The position numbers and the translations under genes are program-made. A stretch of DNA of 64,000 nt from the NCBI GenBank assembly GCA_963693305.1, contig OY855904.1, positions 38,693,417 to 38,757,416 of the forward strand. The letters run 5' to 3'. The first letter of the stretch is position 1, and each line of letters opens with the position of its first letter. Of this stretch, positions 48,955 through 60,300 are shown piece after piece. A model generated the notes under the pieces. That model saw only the letters and a program-made list of their open reading frames with translations. It was not told where the DNA came from and did no database searches. Source of the DNA: Meandrina meandrites. Taxonomy: Eukaryota > Cnidaria > Anthozoa > Scleractinia > Meandrinidae.

Positions 48955-49216
48955 GTAATAAGTCTTTTGTTGTTCATCAGTATACATGTACATTTACAAT
49001 ACTCTATTACAGATCTTCTGTCCTGTTCAGGCATCTCTTACATGTAGTTAAGATATTTAATAATACCACATTTACTCAAATACACGGTGCCCCCAAATAA
49101 GTGCCATGCCCGAATATGCACCGCCCTTGAATAAATGCCGCATTTTGGACAAAATAGTTAATAAGCGCGGCCCCCTAAATAAGTGCCATGGTTCAGAGGA
49201 GGTGCTCAATCGAGGA

Positions 49217-50686
49217 ATTCTGTATGTACATGTAACTCAGACCTACCAACGTCCGATAATGAAAAATCTGGAGAACCATGAAAAAAAAAATCAGGAGATT
49301 TTGGCCAAATCTCCAGTGAGTTTCTATTTTTTCCGATCAAGATTATTAACTTGCAAAAAAAAAAAAACGAACAAACAAACCAGGAGGTCTTGGGTGATTG
49401 ACTAGAAACATGATTATTGCAACAAATCAAACGCAATGTTAAATTAATTGTCTGGTTTGAAAATTGTTCCTACTACATTTTCTTTGGGTAGAAAAATTTC
49501 AGACAACTTTTTTGCCCCAAAATTTATCTGTCTAAGCATTTTCAGTTTAAGTAAGGTGTGAGCAAACTTAACTACAAGAAAAATTGCAACATATAAATTT
49601 ATACCCTCATATCACTGGAAATTGGTTGAGTTCCCTGGCTGTTCTAGGTGATGCATACACCAAAGATATTTGTGGCCCATGGTATATGAACTAATCAAAA
49701 CTCAGGAATTTCAATAGCATGGCTAGTTTTTTCAAATAATTGACCATTATTCACTGAAGTGGAGGTGAATAGTGGTGGATATTTACCAAGCCGCGAAGGG
49801 GTAAGGTAATATTTCCCGCTTTCACTGACACTGAGGTGAATAATTGTTTTAGTATATACTACACAAGCTTAATAATTAGCAGACCAATACAATACTTTCG
49901 GTACCCAAGCGACACGCAGAGCCATTTTGTTTCTCTTCGGCTGCTCGGAGGTGAATATTACTTTGCTAATCACCTCCGAGTTAACCAATCAGCGTGTGCG
50001 GAAAGCATTCACTTGTGTGGTATATACTAATGGGGGATATGTAATTTCTGCAAATTTAGGAGATATTGGTTACCCAAATGGCCCTAAAGGTCCAAGCACC
50101 AAATGCGGGTGCTCAGTCGACCAAACCTTTCTGAACTGAGTGGTGAGATAAACTGTTTACTCTTGATTTCTGACTCAGAAGTGACCATGGCTAGTATACA
50201 TATAACAATTTTTTAATAATAGTAGCAGTCCTTCTTATTACCTTGTACTATATACAACTTATCTCTCATTATCTTAGCAGCGACATACTTTCAACATTCA
50301 TATAAACATTAAGTTATGTTCTCTCAGTTTGAAAATCTTTGTATTTAGGTAAACTGCTTTGCTTTGTTTTTTTGTTTTGTTTTACATCACAAGAATAAAA
50401 TAGTTCATTATGATCAAGTTATTAAAATATGATTGAAAAATAATTATTATGATCAAGTTACTAAATTATGATTGAAAAAAATTACATTTTTTTAAATAAC
50501 ATCTTTCAAGATAGTTGGATATGCTTGAATATTCTTAATCATACACACATCTTTTGGTGGCCAAATTTATCACCTTATGGAGCCGGGTTCTACAAAAAAT
50601 CACACGTAATGCCAATTAGTAAAATCCTCTTGACATAAGGTGAATATAAATGTAAAGACTAATATATTTTATCTTTGTTCTCGAAG
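49217..50686. other. AT-rich stretch between POLR2M copy 1 and the Ulp1-like remnant
   Basis: Short foldback sequences around 49,740-50,030 (TGGTATATACTA, CGGAGGTGAATA) and AT-rich filler. No coding exon is supported. A 5' part of the Ulp1-like gene would be expected here but was not recognised. Confidence 0.4.
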
Positions 50687-52834
50687 GCACCATCGCCTGC
50701 GGTGGAAGAATGGATTGCCATTTCATACGGCAGATCCATGAAGTACATCGCAGGCCCGTAACCAGGATTTTTGCTAGGGGGGGGGGTGCATTTGAGCGCC
50801 TCTGTCGCGAAATCTCGAGCGCCGAAGGCCGAGCCCGTAGGGGGGTCTGGGGGTATCCCCCCCCCAGGAAATTTTGAAAAAAAGGGCTATCTGAGACCGC
50901 ATTTCGTGCGTTTTGAAGACAGTTTGTTAAGAAACAAGGCAGATAAAGGTGAAGGTAGCAAGGGCAATAATTCTTGTACATTTTTAAATTCAAAACGTAG
51001 TTTTAGAAACCGAGCCTTGTAAACATAATTTACAATTTATTTAACTAACAATGACGGCAGTTCTTTTAAAGGAAGACTGGAAAAAGATAGATATCTTTAT
51101 TTCATTATTTAAATCACCCAGAGTCGTTTTGTTGATCTCTCAACACTGTGGTAAGCTCCAACTTTCTTGGGTGCTTCTTGGCAAATACATCCACTACCTC
51201 CTCCAGGTCGATGTCTGTGTCATAATGAATGTGCATCAGGGCCAGTAAAGAAAGCCTTTCTTGTGTCATAATGGCTCTGTTGAACGTGTGTAGTCTTCTT
51301 AGAGCACTTGCAATTGTCTATTGATTGGCATGATCTGGCTGCTGCCTTTCTCTTTTTCTCGTTTTGTTCTCTTCGGCCCATTTTATTACGGATTCGTCAG
51401 GGAACTACATTTCAATACCGAGTGCCGTGTTCCGAACCAACCAAGTACCCAGTCTCCTCTCTTTTTGGTAGCGCCTGGGAATATTAATGGCAACTTCGAA
51501 CGGTTAGACTATGAACGGCATTAGTTAGAATGTATTGTTAAAATTAACCTAGAATCACACAATTTGGTCAAACATATGCCACACGAATCTACAAATGGTG
51601 GACCCATTGAATGTAAATAGACTAAATAGACGAACAACAGAAATACCATTTCCCTTTATTAATTAATTAATTAATTTATTTACTTATTTATTTTTGTACT
51701 TTTTTTTCACAAGGAGCGGACTTCCAAGGCTCATGGGGGGGGGGGGGGTGCGGACGCACCCGTCGCACCCCCCTGGCTACGGGCCTGCATCGGCAAAGTC
51801 GTAAAAGAATCTGATACGATGATCACTGCCAACTTCCTGGATTGGCGCGCCGACGGCGACTACCAACTGAAAAAAAATCAAGAAGAGGTGGACAAAGCGC
51901 TGGTTTTTTAAAGGAACGTTAACGTGGTCTGGAAAGGGGTGGGACGTTTTCTGGTGCTCAATGAAAAGGAAATTATGGCAAAACAAGCGGAGCACTGGTG
52001 CTTTTGCTGTTTGCGAGAGGAGGTAATTAATATTCGTTTCGTTTCTAAAACCTCTTTTTGTTATGCAGTGGTAGCATTCATATATCGATTTGAATTTGCT
52101 AGTAGCTGATGTTTGACGTTTTGCTGTATGCTTCTAGGTTGAATCTTTTTGGGACATTCCCAACTTAAACGAAGTTGTTTGCAACTCATTAGCGGGCGAT
52201 GGCCTAACAGTGGCTGACTTAAAGACAGTTCAGCCTAGGATGAACGCAACCTGGCGACAAAGAAAAATTGCTGGCACTGTTCTCCAAATTTCAAGTTGGT
52301 TGGCTGAACGATGAGGTTAGCAGCTTATTGCCAATCTGCTAAGATTTTGAACTTTCGTTAAACTGAACGTGTCGCTTTAAAGTAATGTTTGGCCTTCGCG
52401 ATATGACTTAAAAATTTAACTGTTTTTATTGTAGGTGATGAATACAAGTATGAAACTCGTTGAAGATTTAGGAAAAAAGGTGAGCACCATATCTTATACC
52501 ATTCACTCTGCATTTACTTTTACAAAAATATCACAGCTTAAAATCCTGTGTTATATCTCCATTTAAGGGAACGAAAGTACTGGTGGCCGATTCATTAATA
52601 ATTCAGAAAATCAAAAGAACGGATGACGAGGGATTAAACCAATGGAAATGGATGGACAAGGTGTGATATCCTTTCCGTTTTTTTCCTTTTCTTTTCTTTT
52701 TCCTTTTGCTTAACGTCACATTAAGTCTCTGGTGAGGCGCTGACGAAGACAATTTTTCTTGGATTTAGGTACAATTTATGAAGATAGACAACGCCAACCA
52801 CTGGACGTTAGTTGATCGCAGACGGATTTTGTAG
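50687..52834 (+). pseudogene. Decayed multi-exon gene: tudor/chromo-like segment followed by Ulp1/SENP-like (C48) protease domain
   Basis: Exon A (50,687-52,022) reads EEWIAISYGRSMKYIGKVV, resembling a tudor/chromo-type barrel. It is split by a transposon (50,751-51,787) and then meets an in-frame TAA (51,909) before continuing to REE. Exons B-E are 52,138-52,315, 52,435-52,479, 52,568-52,660 and 52,769-52,834. They carry TVADLKTVQPR, WLNDEVMN and ANHWTLVDRRRIL, the pattern of Ulp1/SENP cysteine proteases (WLNDE substrate-binding strand and HW with the catalytic His). Exon B has a TTGG TTGG repeat (52,296-52,303); losing one copy would restore phase. The frame stops (TAG) just before the catalytic Cys region. 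All introns have GT-AG ends, so it is not a processed copy. It may be a host gene or derive from a transposon that carried a C48 protease. No 5' exons were recognised. Confidence 0.6.
50751..51787. mobile_element. hAT-like element (CAGGCCCGTA ends) inside the Ulp1-like gene
   Basis: A 1,037-bp insert with inverted ends CAGGCCCGTAACCAG and CTGGCTACGGGCCTG. It is flanked by 5-bp direct repeats CATCG (50,746-50,750 and 51,788-51,792). Removing the insert and one CATCG leaves 183 bp, exactly 61 codons in one frame across the junction. It contains two poly-G tracts and no transposase. Confidence 0.8.
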
Positions 52835-52880
52835 TATTTTTAAAATTGTCGAGAGGAGAAATATGATGGACGAACTTCCG

Positions 52881-54857
52881 ATTTTGGAGTTCGCGAAGTC
52901 TTTCCAACTTTGTGCACTTTTGGCTTGTTAGAATGCCTGAGAAATTAACTAGTTTGGGAAAATTGTTGAGCTGTTAATCTAGCAAACGCTGCAGAGCCTT
53001 TTAGAATCACCAGCCAAGCTAAAAGCCCTAAAAACTGGATGTCCTTGAGAAATGCGTGCTAGAAGGTTTCATTTTCGATAAAACATATGGCAGAGAAAAA
53101 TGACTGGGCCAAGTTACCTAAAAGAGAACTGCTGGAAATGTTACAAAGAGAAGAAAAGTTGCTGTCTAATAAGTAAGCTTTTTCTATTACAACTTTACTT
53201 GTAATCTTTCCCCACCTCTTTGATGTTACTCTGTTGTTGCCAGGGTGCATTCCGTGTACATCCAACGCCGAAGATACGCCAAGGTTTTAAAAGTCTTCGC
53301 CAGGTTTCTTTATTATTGTAATATAAAATAAGTCATCTGTAAGCCAGTTAAAACGCACCGACTACAATCGTACGCCAGTACACCGCAAACTTTTGACATC
53401 CACGCCGGAGATCTTCGGGGTAACCTACATGTACATAAGTGCAGCCTCAGGTGTTCTGTTGTTCAACTATTGCAGTAGCTGTTATCTGCCACTCTTGCTG
53501 TGTGGAACAGTATTTCTTCGTCATATTACACACGAAATTTACAAATATTCGTAACCTGGGTTTCATCTTTAATTGTCCTTGTTGAAAACTTGTCTTTAAC
53601 TGCTTTAGGTCCTTTGGCTGCCTGCTACAGTAGGTTTTGTTGATTTTATTATTTTGTCCAAAGAACTGTTTATTACTTGTTTATTTTATTGGAACTCAGC
53701 TCTAAAGTCAAATATGTTGATGGGGACACCTCATTATTACTGCTAATATATACTATCTGTGGGCTAAACAGGGGTCTTTTTAGGGGTTTTTTTGCGGGGG
53801 TGGGGGGGGGGGGTTGTTAGAGGAGGGAGTTAGCAGCAGTTACAGTGAGAGCACAACCTTGCACCATATCAACCTATGGTGCAGAGACATGCTCTCCTAG
53901 AAGATTAAAAAATCTTGGCTCCATGAAATGCTGTTTGCTGTTAAGGAATAATTGTGTAATCAAAAATCTAAGGTTTAGAATTGCAGATTTTTAAAATTTA
54001 TCATATGAAAGGGGGGGGGGGGGGGGAGGGTGACACCCTCTTCCCCCACCCTCAAATCTGCCCCCAGCTGACCATAAATTTCCACATAGACCGAAAAATC
54101 CAAGAATTTTATGACCAATTGCTGATCAGATTAATGAGGTTTCTGCAGACAAGACATTAATATCTTAATCTACATGTACTTTTACACCCTTCTGATTTCT
54201 GTTCACTTTTCTTTTTAAGGAAGTTCTAACAGAATCTCCCAGACAAAGGTAGAAAGGTATCAGAGACAGTGGAACGACTCAAGGAGCTGATTGCCCAAAG
54301 AGAAAAGTTGGAAGACACTGTTGCACAGTTTGAGAGGTTGACAGTGTCACAGCTTGTCCAGAGAACGCAACTTGTTGTGGACAGTGATGATAACAATGAT
54401 GATGATAAAATGAACACCCATTCTGACACAGCACACCCAGCTATAAGTGCAGAACATAAGGAAATGACCAGCAGTAAACACAGGAAAACAAAAGATACAA
54501 ACAAGTCCAGAAATAAACCATTGAGTTCAAAGTCGTCTGGCAGAACATGGGATTATGAGTCATCAGCAACACCTCCAACCTATAAGTTAGAGGTAATCAA
54601 TCTTTTGTTCATCAGTATACATGTACATTTACAACACTCTATTACAGATCTTCTGTCCTGTCCAGGCATCTCTTAGTTAAGATATTTAAAATACCACATT
54701 TACTCAAATACGCGCTGCCCCCAAATAAGTGCCATGCCTGAATATGCGCCGCCCTCAAATAAATGCCGCATTTTGGACAAAAAAGTTAATAAGTGCTGCC
54801 CCCTAGATAGGTGACATGATCCGGAGGAGGTGCTCATTTGAGGAATTCTGTATGTAA
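52881..54857 (+). repeat. Direct duplication, unit 2 (POLR2M exons 1-2 region)
   Basis: The second copy of the unit at 45,774-49,216, in the same orientation. Its left edge abuts the end of the decayed Ulp1-like gene. Sequence to the right, including the POLR2M exon 3 candidate, is not shared with unit 1. Confidence 0.85.
53087..54592 (+). pseudogene. POLR2M: POLR2M/Gdown1-like, copy 2, exons 1-2, with in-frame stop
   Basis: A duplicate of copy 1. Exon 1 (53,087-53,172) has the same ATG and the same split-codon donor. Exon 2 (54,220-54,592) keeps acceptor, donor and frame, and has a few codons fewer in the acidic run. Three codons into exon 2 the Leu TTA of copy 1 is TAA (54,227-54,229), a stop directly before the conserved QNLPDKG motif. 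Here the usual Pro is retained, unlike copy 1. The intron lacks both transposons found in copy 1. As written it would give a product of about 30 residues, so it is called a pseudogene. A read error at that base is possible but unlikely to be told from sequence alone. Confidence 0.75.
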
Positions 54858-55245
54858 CTAAAATCCCACTTTAAAGCAACTCTAAAACAGCACTGAACCT
54901 TTATTTTCATCAAAAGCCATTTTCTTCAGTTCAAAGTGATTATATTTCACCAATCACCCATTAAGTTCTCTATCCAGAAAGTGCCAGAAGAGACAAATTG
55001 TGCCAATCAAATGACTCTTCTGTAAGCTACTGTAAAATTTTCATACAGATAAAAAATTTACTGCTAAATTAAAAGCCCTCAAATAAGCGCTGCATTAGAG
55101 GCATGAATTGGTGCTTTTTTGAGTTCATGTAAATATGGTAAAGAAAAGGAGGATTATTGTGAACCTCTGTCCTGTGGGACCAGGTAGGAGTTCTTGCAAA
55201 GTGTTCATTATTTTATTGCTAATCTCTGTATTGCACTTTCCACAG

Positions 55246-55311
55246 AAAACAAAGCCCCTCTCATTAGAAAAGTCCTTTAAACTTTTGCAAGGTCAAGAGA
55301 AAAGACAGAAG
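55246..55311 (+). CDS. POLR2M: Probable POLR2M exon 3
   Basis: A 66-bp phase-0 exon between a CACTTTCCACAG acceptor and a GTAAGG donor. It encodes KTKPLSLEKSFKLLQ followed by GQEKRQK, resembling the LLSIEESLxLQxxQ segment in the C-terminal part of POLR2M. Its phase fits both exon 2 copies. Later exons of the family were not recognised before the next gene. Confidence 0.45.
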
Positions 55312-56161
55312 GTAAGGACTTATAAAGCAGGCCCATTGCCAACTGACAAAATATTTGAAGCGTTTTTTGACATGTTATGGACAACTTTGTAGTGGGATCC
55401 ACCATCAAATATCAAAGTAGGAATGAAATTGGCAAGATGTCAGATTTCAGGCCAGTGGCATCTCCCCCACCATTAGCTGCAAAGTTATAAGACCATTACC
55501 ACTTTGTTAAATCAAGGTTCCACTGTATATTATGAAGTGCACAGGAAAAGAAAATGAGTTGTAGTGAATAGGACCATTAATCAGTGGTTATGTAAGAGGT
55601 GCAATGGGACCATAATGGTCTGATACTACAAAAATCACAGAACTGTGAAATGGGCCAGAATTTTTGTCTTACTGCCCCAGCCACTTTCGTTGACAAATTC
55701 CAGAAATTCCTGTGGCTTGCATACTGCGTCTCCTTGCCGTCACTGTTTACGGTCACCTGTTTGAACTGTGCTGGACAGATGATCTTGGTTGAATATTTTT
55801 TCGCAGCAAAACATAAAATTAGGACTAAGGGAATAACCAAAATTTTAGTGCATTTCTCTTCTACCAACCGTTTATTTGACGCTTTATTCAGTGACGATCC
55901 TAATGTCATTAGCAAGTTGTGAATAATATGTCAGAAGGCGATGGTTGGAATTTACTGACAAAAGTGACAAAGTAAATTTGGGCCTATTCCACAGTTCAGG
56001 GATTTTCGTGGCCGTTATTGCATTGGATGTGTATTGAGAAGTTGGGGTTTTAAAAGCCCCAGCTGGGAACATTGCATTGTGAACATTACTTTCGCAGTGC
56101 TTTTCTCTCGTACCAAATGCTGGGGTCTCTTGGTGGATTTGCACCCTATCCAGGGTCGGAA

Positions 56162-56249
56162 TAGCCTGCGAACACAATGTATTTTCAGCTGTTGCTTGTT
56201 TTTTGGTGAAGGCAAGCAACAGCCAGAATATGTCTGCATTCACAGGCTA
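56162..56249. mobile_element. Small MITE related to the one at 4,259
   Basis: Ends TAGCCTGCGAACAC and TTCACAGGCTA, the same terminal family as 4,259-4,330. Confidence 0.55.
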
Positions 56250-56282
56250 GGATAAAAAACAAACTAAACGTGGTACACTTAA

Positions 56283-57025
56283 GGCGACCTGAGCCTATTT
56301 ATTTATGCAATGGTTACATTTTTGAGTCACGTTTTTTGACAGGAACAATTTCTCTGATTTCTTCGATTTATGGCTTGGAATAGAAAATGTTCGAATTTTA
56401 AGAAAATGTTATTTTTTAATCAGAGCAAAATCTTTTGAGATGTGAACATATTTTAAAAACCTTATTTCTACAAAAAATGTCCATAACTTTAAAACCAGAC
56501 GACAGATTTTTTTCATACTTTTACAAAATTTTGCGCCTAAGTTTTACCCTTAAAACTCTGCTGTTTTCAAGGGCAACAGAGCTAGTTGCCATTTGAAACA
56601 TTTCTCAACAGACTGATGGCTCCAATACGTCAATAGTACGAGATGTTTCCATTGCAAACTGGCTCTGTCGCCCCTGGCAACAGCAGAGTTTTAACAGTAA
56701 AACTTTGGCGCGAAACTTCCCTCATTAAATACTCAACTGATAAACGTAGTATCAAATAAGCCCCAGAGCTCTCAAGTTTTGTATCTGCACGTTTCATGAA
56801 AATCATGACCATGCAACTTTCTGCACAAAATGCTGGTTCAATTTCCTCTTAAAATACCTCGCCTTTGCGTTGGAGTCAGCTGACGCACAAACAGCAAATC
56901 AGTGTAGCCAGACTAATGACATTTTATTAAAATTCGAACATTTTTTCCGCTGCTGAAAATAAAAGGAATCGGTAAGTTTTTTCCTGGCAAAAAGTGCGAC
57001 TCAAAAATGTAAATAAAGAGCCACC
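56283..57025. mobile_element. TTAA-flanked element, 743 bp
   Basis: Ends GGCGACCTGAGCC and GGCTCTTTATTTACA...GGTGGC type (reverse complement), sharing ACATTTTTGAGTC, with TTAA at 56,279-56,282 and 57,026-57,029. It lies directly upstream of the first recognised SPATA5L1-like exon. Confidence 0.65.
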
Positions 57026-57350
57026 TTAATTGGCTGGGTAGTGATTTCCAGAACAAAGCAGTGATGTATTTTCTCACGTTAAGTAATGCAAGCTTGTTTG
57101 AGTGCTTGTACGGATTTGTCGGTATTTACTATGGGAGTTATTATTTTGGAAGCGTGCGTGAGTATTTGTTCTGTAAATTTATGCGGTTGATATTCTGGCT
57201 ATCAATAAACGAGATGCCTAGTCCTGATTCTTGTTGGCGTTTATGATATTTAGTATAAAAATGATTTTTTCTCGTTTCACTGCAGAGTGATTAGAGAACA
57301 AGGGAATTATTCTACAAATGTTAACTTTTGACTTATAGATAAAGTTGCAG

Positions 57351-60300
57351 AAGTAACGATGGCAGATTTTCAGCTAGCAATGTGTCATATTGTCCCATCT
57401 ATGAACCGGGTTTGGAGGGAATGGTTGAATTGAATCCTATCAGCTGGGAAGATATCGGGGGACTGCAAGATGTGAAGCAAGCTCTGAAGCAGGTGGGGAA
57501 AGATACTTCACAGAATTGTGTATTTTGTTATGTTAGTAGTATAGACCGTACATATTAGATGTAGCCAATCAGAAGCCAGGATGTTTTGAATGGACCAATC
57601 AGAAAGCTAGATTTTACCCTCATAACTTTTTTGCATATTTAATTAAAATCTCAAGTATGTCACAATAGAAAGTGGTGACGTCACAACTAGACCCGAGGCA
57701 GGGAATCCCCCATGTTGGTCTTGCGTCCTGAGACAGCGTCCGAGTGTTGTTTATATAGGTTCGGGAGTGAAGCATCACGGGAGGATGAAATCACCACAAA
57801 CCAATCAGTGGTTATCGTGTCATCGTTTACCTCACACATCAGACTAGCATAAATTAGCATAATACATTCGTTGGATCATTGACGTGGCTTTTCCAAAAGA
57901 GAAGCTGGAAAAAATTAATCACAAAAATCGAGTAATCACTTCCTTAACATTTTTCTGGCTGTTTTCTGTATCCCCTCTTATTCTTCTTCATATCTCTCTT
58001 GTGTCGTCGTCAATTCTTTGAACAGTACGGTGTAACCATGTGTGAAACGCATGACGCTCAAGACCTAACCGAGTTAGCGAGTGCCGAACGAGTGCAAGGC
58101 ACTCACTTATATTGGTCTCGGGTTTAGTGTCACGTGCTACTTTCAAATTTTATGGCCCTATTCTCCCAGAGGAGAGTTAGGAATTAAGCTACATCCAAAG
58201 GGGAAGGAATTGGGGGAACCCCCTCTTTTCTGCTAGGAGAATGGGAACTAATTCGCGATCCGACGGAGAAGAACATTGCGGGGTCTGGAACTAGAGACGG
58301 CAGAGTACAACGACAAGTGTTTCATTAGTCTGAAATGTCATCCGTCCTCTCTTCCTTTTTCAGACTAGTGTTTCATATGTCTGCTACCGAAGAACTTAGA
58401 CTCGTTGCAGCAATGCGTGCATCTCAAATGTTGCGAAAAATTCATGCATCGTCGCTGCTTCCTACCGATGGCTAGAGAAGAGACGTGCGGTCATTATAGA
58501 AGAGAGTTGTTGGCATGCAGGGAAGAGATACCTACGGAGAGAGAACTTTACAGAGATCTTGCTCTTCACCGTACAGAGGCTTACAGAGCAAACCCGCAAC
58601 GGGGTCCCGACTTTCATCGCCCGGGAACTCACTCATTCGAAATCGTTCCATTCTGGTTCAGTCGCAGTGTTTGGGTGGAGAGAGCTGTTGGACATTTTCG
58701 GAACGAGTTTGTCGAGAAGTGTCGCCCAACAACACTAGCCTCATCTGCGCGAAAAGGCTTTGGAGGATCGATGGTCTGCAAGACGAACTTTTTATAGAAG
58801 AAATCTTGAGTGGATTGAGTGGACAATGATTTGTGACGTTAACATTTTATTGTAATGATGTCAATTAAAGTCATTTACAGTTTCAACTTTTCCTTGGCTT
58901 GCATTATTCGTTTCACTATATGTTCCGTCACGGTCTTACTCCTGGGTAGTTTGTCTATGGTTTTGGAAATTTTCTCGTCGACTTCGCACTTGTCAGGTTC
59001 TTGGCGCGACCGTAATCGATATCGTGCTGTTTGGTAATCTTGTCTAATCGATTGACGCCCGGATCGCCACGCTTCAATCGCCTTTCCAACTTTGTACCAG
59101 GACCCGTGTAATGGTAGCCAGAGAAATTCGATCCCAGTCTTGCCGATTAGTTTCTGAATGTCGAAACCACCTCCATGTTTTCTCTCTTCTTGCTAGTCTT
59201 CTTCGTCACAATCCAACTCCCGTCTCAACTTTCTACCCTTGGCCCAATCTTCCGAATCGCTCAGAGGTTTCAGTCTCTCGGCTTCGGTCTTGTTGAGACG
59301 TTTTCGGCTGATAGTTCTTGAATTTTCATTTGAACTTCCGCGCCTCGTTCGCGTATTTCGCTGATCCGCTCGGGAGGTGTTCTTCTCTTGGGAGTGGATC
59401 GTGTGGGTACAGGAATCTGTGGCTTTGCCTTCTTTTCCCCCCTTAAAGCCTGGGACACCGAGACCACTCAAGACACCAGTGTGCAGATTTCCAATCTTGT
59501 TTGTGTCAGAACCTCGAACAGCAGCGAGAACTACACCTTCGAGGGTAGCAACTGTATGGAAGAGGTTTTAGCTTGGTTGCGGGAACTGAGTGAAGATCGT
59601 AAACTCGTGGTCATAGCTCATAATTCAAAAGGCTTCGACTCTTACTTCATCTAGGACAAACTTTACCAACAGGGTATCTGTCGGGAGCAAGTTGTCACAG
59701 AGCCAAAATACTCGCCTGTACATCAACAATTGAGACATCGTCTTCAAAGATTCGCTTTGTTTCTTCCAAGTGCGGCTTTCTTCCTTCCCTAAAGCCTTTG
59801 GATTGACGGAACAGAAGGGGTTCTTTCCACATATCTTCACCGTTCCGCTGGGAGTAAAGAGTGTTGTAAAGTGCGTGGTTTCTCACTCAACGTTCGAGGC
59901 AGAGATAAACTGAACTTTGATGTTCTAAAGCGGAATGACATCGAGAAAGTCACGACACCTTTGGAGGAGGCCTGCCAAATTCCCGTGTTCAACCCGCACA
60001 AGGTCACCGGCAACCCAAAGACCAAATAATTAATTACGCTGACCGAGATCACACGCTACCAACTGTTGTGCGACAACAGCGTGCTAGACTCTCAGAGCTT
60101 CTTTTCTTATCCTTATGGATATCAAACATGGGACGAGGAGGAAAGAGATGGATCCTGAAATGCTCGAGGTGCAATGGAAAGAACAGGATGAAGTCAATCT
60201 AATGAACCGGCTTGATTTGTAAATAATCCCGGCCACAACAAGCTTGATCATACCAACCCTGAGGTTTCCGGGTCGTCAGGGATTTTCAACGCGAGCTGGG

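Larger units (their letters stand above)
45774..49216 (+). repeat. Direct duplication, unit 1 (POLR2M exons 1-2 region)
   Basis: Homologous to 52,881-54,857. Both begin at TTTTGGAGTTCGCGA, run through POLR2M exon 1, its intron and exon 2, and end in a stretch shared by both (TTTACTCAAATAC..., near GGAGGTGCTCA). Unit 1 is longer because of insertions at 46,308-47,283 and 47,841-48,514. Unit 2 has private sequence near 53,620-53,800. Confidence 0.85.

Noticed and set aside
50693..51863. Minus-strand reading MYFMDLPYEMAIHSS joined to upstream codons across the CAGGCCCG element
   Set aside because: The plus strand gives a better explanation: an exact 61-codon frame across the junction with a barrel-like motif, continuing towards the Ulp1-like exons.
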